In this document: piece by piece, positions 16,424 to 25,189 of the stretch
How positions within the stretch are numbered: the first letter of the stretch is position 1
Layout: each line of letters opens with the position of its first letter
Source of the DNA: Latescibacteria bacterium UBA6620
Lineage (GTDB): Bacteria; Latescibacterota; UBA2968
Direction of reading: 5' to 3'
Length of the DNA: 64,000 nucleotides
Assembly (NCBI GenBank): GCA_002433075.1
Contig: DJHM01000055.1
Location: forward strand, 7,142-71,141
Program-made: the position numbers and the translations under genes
Notes under the pieces: generated by a model
The model's input: only the letters and a program-made list of their open reading frames with translations
Databases searched by the model: none
Told to the model about the DNA's origin: nothing

Positions 16424-18152
16424 AGGGGCCCGTACGTAGGGTCTTCAGTTTTTCCCTCACTCCCGCATCCTTCATTCGACGACCCAGCGCATCAGCTGCC
16501 TCCCGGCTACGTTCAGCGCCTACGATGACTCGATAGAAAGTTCCCCGGCCGTCGAGTTGGGTACGGACGACGTGACCCTCAAAGCCGCGGTTCGCCAGGG
16601 GAACCAGCGCTCTCTGGGCGCTGCGGGCTGTACGATACGAGGCTACGTGGATGCCGTAGACGGGTGCTTCTTGAGAAACCGGGGCCTCGGTACGATGGAC
16701 AAGGGGGGACTGCCCTGAGCTCGGGACCGCCTCAGGAGAGGTGGGAGTTGAAAGCTTGGGCAGGCCTGTATCCGATGCTTCTGAAGGGGGCGTGGCTGCC
16801 AGCGTTACCGTCGAGCGCGACGGCGCGGTCTGCCCGACGAGGACAGAGGGCGCACGGGGCTCGGAAGGCGGCTCGGCAGGCAGGTTCGCGAACGAACGCG
16901 TGGTGGGAGAGTCGACGCTGGCCGTGCGGCGACCGAAAAAACCCGTTTGCCAGAGGAGCCCCATTAGGATGAACAGACCCACGAGGCCCCATAGGGCAAA
17001 TTTGGCCTTGTGTGTATGGATGATCTCTTTGACCGCCTCGAAGGGCAAACGCCCTCGACGGTCGTGTCTGGGCCGGGTCAGCCCGGCATAGAAGTCGGCG
17101 ACGCCAACGATTCGGGCATACTCGTGGATCTGGCCGGCCTGGACCTGGTTTGGATAGCCGGATCCGTCGAAGCGCTCGTGTTCCTGTAGGGCGATCTGGG
17201 CGAGCCATTGGAGGTTCTCGTCCAGATCGCTGAGTACGGCGTGACCGTCAAACGGGTGCTTGTGCAAACGTTCGATGTCTTCGGCGTCGAGTTGCCCTTT
17301 GGTGAAGAACTCGGGAGGAAGACGTACCATTCCGAGGTCGTGTAGGAGACCTGCGACACCCAGATCGATCAATTGATCACGCCCGTATCGAAGGCCTTCA
17401 CCGATCTTGAGGCAGTAGATACAGACGTTGACGGAATGGAGGACGACGGCAGATGCGAAGCCCTGTTCATCGTCGCTGGATTCTCGAGTGTAAATCGCGC
17501 GTCTGTAGAGTACGTCGGACGCAGCCGGAGTGTCGACTACCTGGGACACATAGCCGAACGCTTCGTCGACAGTGAAGGGTCTCTCCTCCCGAACGGCCGT
17601 GGCAACCCCCGCGACGAATCCATAAAGCTGGTCATAAAGGGCGTTGATTTCCTCCTCGGAAGCACCGGGTGTTCCCGCGCCTGCTGAAGGTGGATCTGCG
17701 ACCGGAGGCGTGGGTTCGGCCGGGAGAGCTTGGGTAGGAGGCGGAGCTTCGGGTGGGGGCTCGGCCTCCGCAACAGTTGGAGTAGGAGGCTGCTCCGGCG
17801 CGATCGTCGCCGGAGCAGCTTCCTGGGGAGCAGTCTCGCGGGGAGGAGACGGCACACTTAGACGTTCACCTGTTGCGATATAGTGAGAGATGTGATTGAT
17901 CAGATCCACGACTGAAGCCATCGTGCCGACTTCAGCGTGGATCTGACTCAGGATCGGGAAGTCCCTCAGGGGGACCGGGTCCGGCTTTCCGGCCTTTGGA
18001 AGGCTCGTGAAGGTACCCTGTTCCTGCGGGGCGGATTCACCTTCGCCCGCAGGGGGCGAGGCCCCGCCTGTTTGGGCGCGTTGATGCTCTGCGAGATCCT
18101 CGCTTCGCATCGCGGTTTCTCCGGACCGCACCATGTCAGACAGTCGAGGCAT
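16422..18152 (-). CDS. HD-GYP-like domain protein fused to membrane anchor and SPOR domain
   Basis: A 576-residue mosaic: an N-terminal charged region, a Pro/Ala-rich linker (about 100-165), an HD-GYP-like domain (about 180-380; GLLHDLGMVRLP at 270, LHKHPFDGH at 297, EHERFDGSGYPN at 324), one transmembrane helix (386-406), a disordered linker and a C-terminal SPOR domain (about 494-576, YGIHVASYRTARSAQ). HD-GYP domains hydrolyse cyclic-di-GMP; here the usual HHE is EHE, so activity is uncertain. SPOR domains bind denuded peptidoglycan. The HD-GYP domain lacks its usual C-terminal helices, ending at HTHKAKF where the membrane helix begins, which may mark a fusion scar. Its ATG shares a base with the stop of the upstream ATPase. 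Confidence 0.78.
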   Translation of the reverse strand: MPRLSDMVRSGETAMRSEDLAEHQRAQTGGASPPAGEGESAPQEQGTFTSLPKAGKPDPVPLRDFPILSQIHAEVGTMASVVDLINHISHYIATGERLSVPSPPRETAPQEAAPATIAPEQPPTPTVAEAEPPPEAPPPTQALPAEPTPPVADPPSAGAGTPGASEEEINALYDQLYGFVAGVATAVREERPFTVDEAFGYVSQVVDTPAASDVLYRRAIYTRESSDDEQGFASAVVLHSVNVCIYCLKIGEGLRYGRDQLIDLGVAGLLHDLGMVRLPPEFFTKGQLDAEDIERLHKHPFDGHAVLSDLDENLQWLAQIALQEHERFDGSGYPNQVQAGQIHEYARIVGVADFYAGLTRPRHDRRGRLPFEAVKEIIHTHKAKFALWGLVGLFILMGLLWQTGFFGRRTASVDSPTTRSFANLPAEPPSEPRAPSVLVGQTAPSRSTVTLAATPPSEASDTGLPKLSTPTSPEAVPSSGQSPLVHRTEAPVSQEAPVYGIHVASYRTARSAQRALVPLANRGFEGHVVRTQLDGRGTFYRVIVGAERSREAADALGRRMKDAGVREKLKTLRTGP

Positions 18153-18955
18153 TAGATCTGTTTGATGGCCTGAGCGGCTTTGTTCGCGATTTCGGCGTTC
18201 ACCTCTGTTGCCTTTGAGCCGAATCCGAGCAACAGCGAAATATCACAGATGTTGTTGATCTCTCGGGGGATACCTTCGGACGCTCGATGGATGAGGGCCA
18301 GTGCATCATCGCTGAACAAGGTGTTCTTGACGCCTACTTTCTCGAGTCGGGTGAGGACGTAGGAGCGAGTTTCCTCCGCCTTCAAGGGCCCAAGATGGAA
18401 TTTGGTCGAAATTCTTTGTTCGAGCTGTTTCACCGCCCCGATTTTTTCTCTGAGTTCGGGTTGCCCAATCAGAAGCAGGGTGAGGAGAAAGCGGTCGTTG
18501 AGTTGGAAGTTTAGCAACAGTCTGAGTTCTTCCAGAGTGGCCGGGTCCTCGATCGTCTGGGCTTCGTCGATGATGACGACTGTGTCTTTACCCGCGTTCA
18601 GGCTCTGCGTGACTTGGCTGTTCATTGCGTGCAAGAGGTCGAGTTTAGACTCGGAGGAGGACTCTGCACCCAACTGGTAGAGGATTTCCCTCAGGAATTC
18701 CACGGGGGACAAGCTTGGGTTTGCGACGAGACCTACCTCGTAACGATCAGGGGGCAGGTCCTGAATCAGGGTTCTACTCAGAATGGTTTTACCGCAGCCG
18801 ATCTCACCCGTGAGCATTGCGGCCCCCTTCCGGCTGTTCACAGCATAGAAAAGCCTCAGCAGAGCCTCCTGGTGTTCAGCCGATGGGTAAAAGAATCGGG
18901 GGTCTGGGACATTTTCGAACGGGAGTTCGTCAAGCCCCCAGTGTTCGAGATACAC
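18152..18955 (-). CDS. ExeA/GspA-like AAA ATPase
   Basis: A 267-residue ATPase: an N-terminal LPFENVPDPRFFYPSAEHQE segment typical of ExeA- and exosortase-locus ATPases, Walker A GEIGCGKT, Walker B VVIIDEAQ, sensor-type LLLIGQPELREKI and the C-terminal LHRASEGIPREINNIC-like region. I choose the GTG at 18955 (GGAG seven bases upstream) over the ATG at 19021. Such ATPases energise secretion or polysaccharide export at the inner membrane, often with a SPOR or peptidoglycan-binding partner; the next gene encodes a SPOR protein and overlaps by one base. It is transcribed away from the HTH gene at 19182. Confidence 0.88.
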   Translation of the reverse strand: MYLEHWGLDELPFENVPDPRFFYPSAEHQEALLRLFYAVNSRKGAAMLTGEIGCGKTILSRTLIQDLPPDRYEVGLVANPSLSPVEFLREILYQLGAESSSESKLDLLHAMNSQVTQSLNAGKDTVVIIDEAQTIEDPATLEELRLLLNFQLNDRFLLTLLLIGQPELREKIGAVKQLEQRISTKFHLGPLKAEETRSYVLTRLEKVGVKNTLFSDDALALIHRASEGIPREINNICDISLLLGFGSKATEVNAEIANKAAQAIKQI

Positions 18956-19117
18956 CGTTTTACTCCGGGAGTTCGGTGTCGTCTTTATCGCCCTAAGATG
19001 TGTATTTACAGGACGATACAATCTTTATATCGGCCCTTTGCCGGTCGTCTTCCTCACCAATATACGCAAGCTTGAACCTACAAGTCAAGCACAAATAGAC
19101 AAAACTAAACAAAACCC

Positions 19118-19145
19118 TTGCCATTTGTGTCCATATTTGTATATT
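19118..19145 (+). promoter_or_regulatory. Sigma-70-type promoter for HTH-KAP operon
   Basis: TTGCCA (19118-19123) is followed after 16 bases by TATATT (19140-19145), about 35 bases before the ATG at 19182. The surrounding 226-base divergent interval is markedly AT-rich, with several ACAAA/TTTGT stretches that could be operator half-sites for the HTH protein encoded next. Confidence 0.55.
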
Positions 19146-19181
19146 ATCATGCAGAGACTCAATGATAACAGGAGTAAGTTT

Positions 19182-19862
19182 ATGAACTTCCGCGACGCAC
19201 TCGAGCACGAACTGCAGGTCCAAGGAATCTCCGTTGCTGCCGTCGCCACGGCAAGCGGTGTCTCCAAGGGCGCAATATATAACATCCTCAATGGGACAAC
19301 CGAAGAGGAACGAATCCGCCCGTCTACCCGACACGCCCTGGCCAGGGGCTGCGGGAAGTCGTTAGAGATCGATCCTGACGGGGCCCACCGGTTCGTGAAT
19401 TCGGCCGAGGAATCGACGTCCCCGGCCACTGGAGAGGAGGTCGATGTTCCGGGTCTGAGAGTCTCGTTTGTGCCCGGGCAGCCCTTCCTTCCCGATAGAC
19501 ACATGGCCGAGGTTTTCAACTGGCTCAATCGACTCGAGGAATCGGGGACTCTGAGCGGGTTGGGGGTGGTAGATCGCGTGTATCAGAAACGGACTGAGTT
19601 CCTTTCTCTGGTGGTTGAGAATATTGGCGAAAAGATGACGTGGGTCGAGTTTCCTCTTTCGATCGCGTTCGACGAGGGTCCAAACGAAACGTTCACGTGC
19701 CGGCTGCCCTCGGCGGAGGCGGGGGGGCGCCTGGAGGTGACGATTCATCTGGCTGGAGGTCCACCGTATACGTTGTTCCTGCAGGACGGCAGAGCGGGGA
19801 CCGCCGAGGAGGAGATGAAGCTGTCGACTCAGGCGTCTTACAGACATCGAGGCTCATCGTGA
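19182..19862 (+). CDS. XRE-type helix-turn-helix protein with unknown C-terminal domain
   Basis: A 226-residue protein. Residues about 1-65 form an XRE-like HTH (VAAVATASGVSKGAIYNILN); after an acidic linker, residues about 85-215 form a domain I do not recognise, with a FNWLNRLEESGTLSGLGVVD segment and beta-rich sequence. AGGAG seven bases upstream selects the ATG at 19182 over longer frames. Its stop overlaps the next start (GTGA), so it is coupled to the KAP-type NTPase. A repressor or ligand-sensing regulator of the operon is the simplest reading; the HTH could instead act as an adaptor for the NTPase. Confidence 0.75.
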   Translation: MNFRDALEHELQVQGISVAAVATASGVSKGAIYNILNGTTEEERIRPSTRHALARGCGKSLEIDPDGAHRFVNSAEESTSPATGEEVDVPGLRVSFVPGQPFLPDRHMAEVFNWLNRLEESGTLSGLGVVDRVYQKRTEFLSLVVENIGEKMTWVEFPLSIAFDEGPNETFTCRLPSAEAGGRLEVTIHLAGGPPYTLFLQDGRAGTAEEEMKLSTQASYRHRGSS

Positions 19863-21853
19863 TCGAGCAACTCAAAGAGACGGATCGTATCCAGATCCAC
19901 AATGATTCTCCCGCTGAGCGCGCGCATCACTTCGGGTTTTCTGTCTACGCGGAGACGTTCGCCAAAATCATCGCGGACCGGTCCAATCAGACTCCGCTCG
20001 CAATCGCCATAAACGGTGCGTGGGGCAGCGGGAAAACCTCGCTGATGCGATCGATTCGTGAACTGCTGGTCGACATCACACGCGAAGTCGATACCGCGGG
20101 CGGCGACGAAGTGTACCGGCCGTGCCGGACCGTTTGGTTCAACGCGTGGAAGTATTCGACCCAGAGCGCTATTCTTGTTGCCTTGGTCGAAGAGATTGTG
20201 TCCCAGATGATGGCAGAGGATTTTCCCCGGCAGCGTCTGGAACAGATGCGGAGATCCGATGGCGGTCTGGATTGGTCTCGCATCGCGCGCTCTCTCGACG
20301 GCCTGGTTCAGCGCCCTGACTTGCCCGATCTGGCGAATCCCGTCACGAATGATGCTTCTCTGCTGCGAAACCTCCCCCTGCTGCGAGAGTTCGAGCGCTT
20401 CTTGGATCGACTGATCAGCTGGTCGATTACCGGGTCTACGCCGGGACGTCAGTCTTTTACTGACACCAAAGGCGCGCTCGTCTTTTTCATCGATGACCTC
20501 GATCGCTGCCAACCGAACCGGGTTGCTAGAGTGCTGGAAACCGTCAAACTGTTCATGGACCGACCGGGCTGTGTCTTCGTGCTCGGGATGGACAGCGAGA
20601 TCGTCGAAAAGGCCGTCAAGGCACAGTATCAGACGATTGAGGGTTTCGATGAGCACGCCTACATGGATAAAATCATTCAGCTGCAGTTTAACCTGCCCCC
20701 GATTCGGCCCGAGCACATTCAGGGATTCATCAAGGAGGAACTGCTCGATGCAAATGTAGGCCAGCATCCCATCCTGCGATATTTGGAGACGGTTTCTGAA
20801 ACGGTGTCGACGAACCCGCGAACTGTGAAGCGGTTCCTGAACACGTTCTCGATCCAGCGAAGTCTTGCCGAGCGCCGCGGGTTCCTACGGGACGGACTGA
20901 TGGACGAGGATTTACTCGCCAAATGGATCATCATTTCGTTCTCCTTCGAGGAATTCTCCGAGCGAGCGCTTCAGAGACCTCTCCTGATCGCCGAAGTACA
21001 GGATACGATCAAAGAGTTGGGCCTCGGTGCCGAGGCCGTTGCGGACATCGACCTTCCTCCTCACCTTCGAGAGTACCTGGAGGACCGTAGGTTGGTCAGT
21101 TTGCTCAGCCGGGGTAAATTGTTCCCGACGGACGAAGAATCCATCTCCGTCTACACCCATCTGAGTGCGTCTACTCAGCCACGCCGCCCGGTACCTACAG
21201 ATTTCCGTGCGCCGGCTCAGGCGGCTGAGGGCATGGTCCTGGTGCCATCTGGAAAATTCCTGATGGGCGATGTCAGCCGAGCGAGTTCTCTTGACGCGTT
21301 CGAGATCGACCTCTATCCCGTTACAAACCGGCAGTACCAGCGGTTTCGGGATGAAACAGGGCATCCTCATGTGCCATCGCACTGGCGGGACGGGGTCTAT
21401 CCGGCCGAAAAGGCGGAACATCCGGTCGTCAACGTGAGCATCGAGGATTGCGTGGCTTATGCCACCTGGGCGAGAAAGCGTCTTCCCACGGAACAGGAGT
21501 GGGAAAAGGCGGCTCGAGGTCCGAGCGGGCGAAAATTCCCCTGGGGCAATACCTTTAACCGTCAGAACTGCAATAACCTGGAAGTGGGTTATCACGATAC
21601 TTCTGAGGTGGCTGAGTTTGCGAATGGCGTGAGTCAGTATGGGGTCTACGATCTGTGTGGTAACGTGTGGGAGTGGACCTCTACACCAGTGATGCCCGAT
21701 AATCAGGAAGCTAGGGTGATTCGGGGGGGGAGTTGGGCGAGTCCCCAAGAAGGGGTTCAAGCAACCACGCGGGGATATGAACGCGTAGAGAGGCGACGAA
21801 GGGATCTGGGATTCAGGTGCGTGAGAGACCCAAAGTCAGTGAGTGAAGAATGA
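19859..21853 (+). CDS. KAP-family P-loop NTPase fused to FGE-sulfatase-fold domain
   Basis: A 664-residue fusion. Residues about 20-330 form a KAP-type NTPase: Walker A GAWGSGKTS (53-61), the family WFNAWKY motif (93-99), Walker B ALVFFIDDLDRC (206-217) and a NPRTVKRFLN sensor-type motif. Unlike many KAP proteins, no transmembrane helices are inserted between Walker A and B. From about residue 455 a formylglycine-generating-enzyme/C-type-lectin-like domain follows (MVLVPSGKFLMGD, YPVTNRQYQRF, LPTEQEWEKAARG, LCGNVWEWT, IRGGSW, LGFRCV). The Cys pair needed for FGE catalysis is absent, so this half is probably a binding module. GTG 19859 overlaps the HTH gene by four bases; the stop overlaps the cytochrome start. 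Confidence 0.88.
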   Translation: MIEQLKETDRIQIHNDSPAERAHHFGFSVYAETFAKIIADRSNQTPLAIAINGAWGSGKTSLMRSIRELLVDITREVDTAGGDEVYRPCRTVWFNAWKYSTQSAILVALVEEIVSQMMAEDFPRQRLEQMRRSDGGLDWSRIARSLDGLVQRPDLPDLANPVTNDASLLRNLPLLREFERFLDRLISWSITGSTPGRQSFTDTKGALVFFIDDLDRCQPNRVARVLETVKLFMDRPGCVFVLGMDSEIVEKAVKAQYQTIEGFDEHAYMDKIIQLQFNLPPIRPEHIQGFIKEELLDANVGQHPILRYLETVSETVSTNPRTVKRFLNTFSIQRSLAERRGFLRDGLMDEDLLAKWIIISFSFEEFSERALQRPLLIAEVQDTIKELGLGAEAVADIDLPPHLREYLEDRRLVSLLSRGKLFPTDEESISVYTHLSASTQPRRPVPTDFRAPAQAAEGMVLVPSGKFLMGDVSRASSLDAFEIDLYPVTNRQYQRFRDETGHPHVPSHWRDGVYPAEKAEHPVVNVSIEDCVAYATWARKRLPTEQEWEKAARGPSGRKFPWGNTFNRQNCNNLEVGYHDTSEVAEFANGVSQYGVYDLCGNVWEWTSTPVMPDNQEARVIRGGSWASPQEGVQATTRGYERVERRRRDLGFRCVRDPKSVSEE

Positions 21854-22563
21854 AACACGGTTTGAGCGCCGCACTCATCTCATTGGTCATTGTTCTGGCG
21901 GGTTTTGTCCTTGCCCAGGATGCCGATGTTGTGGCCGGCAAGCGCCAGTTTCGGTCTCGCGAAGACTCTGGCTCGGCAACGGGTATGACGTGTTGGCACT
22001 GTCACGCGGACTTCAACGAGAAAAAGACGCCGGACCAGTATGTCAGACCCGGTCACCCGATGTTCAACGTTGGATTTCGAGCCAAATATCAGGCTTGGGA
22101 CGGGAGTGGGCTGAGCTCACTGGAGATGGCGGTGAAGACCTGCCTGGAAAGGTGGATGACCGAACGAAGAGCCGGTTCCCTGACGGGTGAAGAGGCACCC
22201 CGGCATCGAATCAGACAGTTCGCGGCCTATCTCCGGTCTGAGGAACTCTCCCCGGAACGTAAATCCAAGGCGGCGGAGCCGATGCGTGCGGAGGCACTCC
22301 CGAGCGATCGAATGCTCACGCTCGGAGATCCGGCCCTCGGCTCGACTGTCTTCAGAAGATCCTGTGTGATCTGTCATATCAATGACGGTAGCGGGCCTGC
22401 TCCTTCCTTGATCAAGAACGGCTACAGCAGATACCAGATCGGGAAGAAGATTCGGGGTATCAAGAATACCGGCCTGCGGGGGATCGCAATGCCTCCCTTT
22501 ACGAAGGGTCGACTGTCCGATCGGGAAATGCTGAACGTCATCGCGTATGTTTATCAGATGTAA
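21850..22563 (+). CDS. Exported diheme cytochrome c
   Basis: A 237-residue protein with a signal peptide (MKHGLSAALISLVIVLAGF, cleavage likely after VLAQ), a first heme-binding CWHCH at residues 48-52 and a second CVICH near residue 173; the C-terminal part (MPPFTKGRLSDREMLNVIAY) has the Met-ligand and helix layout of class I cytochromes c. The first domain resembles SoxA/thiosulfate-dehydrogenase-type diheme proteins in outline, but I cannot assign a partner. Its ATG overlaps the stop of the KAP-FGE gene (ATGA), so a periplasmic electron carrier is translationally tied to a cytoplasmic NTPase, which is unexpected. Confidence 0.85.
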   Translation: MKHGLSAALISLVIVLAGFVLAQDADVVAGKRQFRSREDSGSATGMTCWHCHADFNEKKTPDQYVRPGHPMFNVGFRAKYQAWDGSGLSSLEMAVKTCLERWMTERRAGSLTGEEAPRHRIRQFAAYLRSEELSPERKSKAAEPMRAEALPSDRMLTLGDPALGSTVFRRSCVICHINDGSGPAPSLIKNGYSRYQIGKKIRGIKNTGLRGIAMPPFTKGRLSDREMLNVIAYVYQM

Positions 22564-22658
22564 ATTGCTCAGCTCTTGCTGTCCTTCCTGCCCGTTCCCC
22601 CCACGGTCTTGCCCCCCCGGAATGAGCTGGTTAAATTCCCGGTCCGTGCCGGGAGTCG

Positions 22659-23889
22659 ATGAACGTAGGATTGCGCGAGTCGATGGAAGTGTGGCAGATC
22701 CTCCTGCTGCCCGTCTATGTGCTGTCCCTGGCGCTGCTGATGGTTTTCAGCTTTCACCGATTCGTGATCGTCTGGCTCTACTTTAAGCACGCGGATCATC
22801 AGGTTACACCCCTTCGAGCTAAAGACCCGGATCTGCCCGGCTTTACCGTTCAACTTCCCATCTACAACGAGCAGTATGTGGTCGAGCGCCTCGTGCGGTC
22901 TGTTGCGCCGTTGGACTACCCTTACAATCTGCTACAGATTCAGGTGCTCGATGATTCCACCGACGAAACTCAAGAACTGGCTCGTCTGGTTGCCGCGGAA
23001 TTGGCCAGAGACGGACTGGATGTCCAGTACATCCACCGAGCGGATCGAGTAGGGTTCAAGGAGGGTGCGCTCGCGGCAGGGATGCAGGTCGCTCGACACG
23101 ACCTCCTGGTTGTGTTCGACGCGGATTTCGTGCCGTCGGCATCTTTCTTGAGGGATACCGTACCACATTTCCAGACCAACCCGATCTGGGCGTAGTGCAG
23201 GCCAGGTGGGGCCATTTAAATCGGGACTACTCGCTCTTGACGAAAGTCCAGGCGATCTTTCTGGACGGGCACTTCGTCAAGGAGCACGGAGGCAGGAGTC
23301 GGGCAGGTCTGTTCTTCAATTGCAACGGCACCGCCGGGATCTGGAGGAAGGCCTGTATCGAAGAAGCAGGGGGTTGGCAACACGACACGTTGACCGAAGA
23401 CCTCGATCTTAGTTACAGAGCGCAGATGGCGGGATGGAAATTTGTCTATCTGCCCCAGGTGGTTGCACCAGGGGAACTCCCGGTAACCGCAAGTGCGTGG
23501 AAGTCGCAGCAGTTTCGCTGGGCTAAGGAGTCGATTCAGACCGCCCGGAAGTTACTTCCCAAACTGCTGAAGAGCAGGCTCCCCTGGGGCGTGAAAGCCG
23601 AAGCTGATCCACCTCTGCGCGAACTCATCTTAGCTGCTCATGGCCCTTCTGGCGTTACTCGTGTTTCCGGCTGTTTTGTCGCGGCAGGATATGGGCTGGT
23701 TCAGGATATTGCTGGTGGACCTCCCCCTGTTCGCGAGCGCGACGGCAGTCGTATTCCGCTTTTACATTCACTCCCAGAAGCAAATCTAAGCCGACTCGAA
23801 ATCACGACTTAAATACATCCCGTGTGTCCTGGCTCTGGGCGTGGGCATCTCCCTCAACAACGCCCGGGGTGTGATTGAGGCGCTGGCAG
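22659..23889 (+). pseudogene. Cellulose-synthase-like GT2 glycosyltransferase, decayed
   Basis: The pieces of a processive GT2 enzyme are spread over two frames: N-terminal helix, FTVQLPIYNEQYVVERLV, the DxD-type VFDADF, then (after a one-base loss near 23185) VQARWGHLNRDYSLL, the acidic TEDLDLSY and the SQQFRW (QxxRW) motif. Near 23610 the frame returns, but TAG at 23631 and TAA at 23787 interrupt the C-terminal membrane region (LLMALLALLVFPAVLSRQD ... YIPCVLALGVGISLNNARGV). The last tens of residues are missing and the frame runs directly into the repeat protein at about 23890. It was probably an exopolysaccharide synthase. Confidence 0.75.
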
Positions 23890-25019
23890 GTCGTTTCCGG
23901 GTTTACTACAACGGCGGTCTCTGTGATACGGCTCCAGTCGTGCACGACGATGTGGTCGTGAGCATCGAAGTGACGACCCTTAGGCTGCTCGACAGCAGGG
24001 CGGTTCCGGAGCCGATCGAAGGCAAGCGGGTGAACCTCCTGCGATCCAATGGTTCGAACACTGGTGTCCGAGACTACACGGATGTCGACGGCTACGTTCG
24101 GTTCGAAATCCTGCCCCGGGTCGCTCACAAATTCCGTGTTTACTTCAGCGATGGCACGACGGTCACAGACGAGCTTCCGGCGGCTGGCAGCACGACTGTG
24201 GCAACGGTCACGACGAGCCTCACGCTTCTCGACAGTTCGGGTGAGAACGGCATCGAAAACAAGCGGGTCGACCTGCTTCGCCATAATGGCTCGAATACAG
24301 GCGTCAGGGTGAACACCGATGAAAACGGGTTTGCCACCTTCGAGGTTCTGAACGATTTCCAGCATAAGTTCAAAGTCCACCTGAACGGGGGGACTGAAGT
24401 GACTGCCGTCGTCAGGACGGGCGACGAAGACGAGACAGTTCAAGTGGGCCTCTCGACCGTGACCTACAACGGTGTGGCACAGAACGATGTCCGAGTTGAC
24501 CTCCTTCGCAGCAACAAAAGCAACACGGGTCAGCGTCTCTACACGGACGAAAATGGTCAGGCAAGCTTCGAGGTCTTACCGAGTTTAGTCCATCATTTCC
24601 GGGGTCGAGTGCAGAACTCATGGGAGTCGACGACCGACCCCGTTACGGGTGGGAATCCTGCGACGATCGCGGTGACAGGCCCGCCAGCCACCAAACTGGT
24701 TGCGGCGAAGCAGGCGGTGGTTGACGAGTGGGGAGAGGCATACGAATTCGGGCTGTCCCAGAACAATCCGAATCCGTTCAATCCCGCTACGGCGATTCGC
24801 TACACACTGGCTGAAGAGTCCAATGTCTCGCTTGTGGTTTAGAACACTCTAGGACAGCAGGCTCGTGTACTGACCAACAATGTCGAACACGCCGGTCAAC
24901 ACGCGGTCCTGTGGGACGGCCGCGACGAAGTGGGTCGGACGGTGGCCACCGGGAAGTACATCTATCGCCTCGTAGCGGGCCGCAATGTCGCCAAGAAGAA
25001 GATGGTGTTTGCCAAGTAA
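23890..25019 (+). pseudogene. Repeat-domain secreted protein with FlgD-like C-terminal domain, 5' part lost
   Basis: Three tandem repeats of roughly 80-90 residues share the pattern VDLLRxNxSNTGxRxYTDxxG followed by FEVLP and a hydrophobic FKV/FRV strand; they look like beta-sandwich surface domains. After a linker comes the conserved FGLSQNNPNPFNPATAIRY entry to a FlgD-type Ig domain, ending in VATGKYIYRLVAG and KKMVFAK at 25019. A TAG at 24840 replaces the residue (normally Tyr) between SLVV and NTLGQQ. No start or signal peptide exists: the 5' end is fused in frame to the decayed glycosyltransferase. The original would have been an exported or surface protein. Confidence 0.65.
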
Positions 25020-25041
25020 CCAAAGTCGGAACTTTTTCATC

Positions 25042-25085
25042 AACGATGATGGCCCGAGGGTGTTTACCCTCGGGCCATCATCGTT
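25042..25085 (+). terminator. Long perfect hairpin, probable transcription terminator
   Basis: A 19-base perfect stem (25042-25060 with 25067-25085, core GGCCCGAGGG) with a six-base loop TGTTTA sits 23 bases after the stop of the FlgD-domain frame and is followed by TTTAAA. The extent and GC content suit an efficient terminator separating this unit from the TonB-type operon. About 100 bases of unassigned sequence follow before the next gene. Confidence 0.75.
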
Positions 25086-25189
25086 TAAACCCCGGCCTGT
25101 CGGCTTTCGTCACGCTTTGGGCTTGTCTGCCATGAGGCCCTACCATATCGTTAGTCGTTCGATTCACGCAGCCTGATCGACTGGATCGC

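Noticed and set aside
23890..24620. CRISPR-like array in the repeat region
   Set aside because: The repeats are about 240-270 bases, protein-coding and diverged; no short identical direct repeats with unique spacers were seen anywhere in the window.
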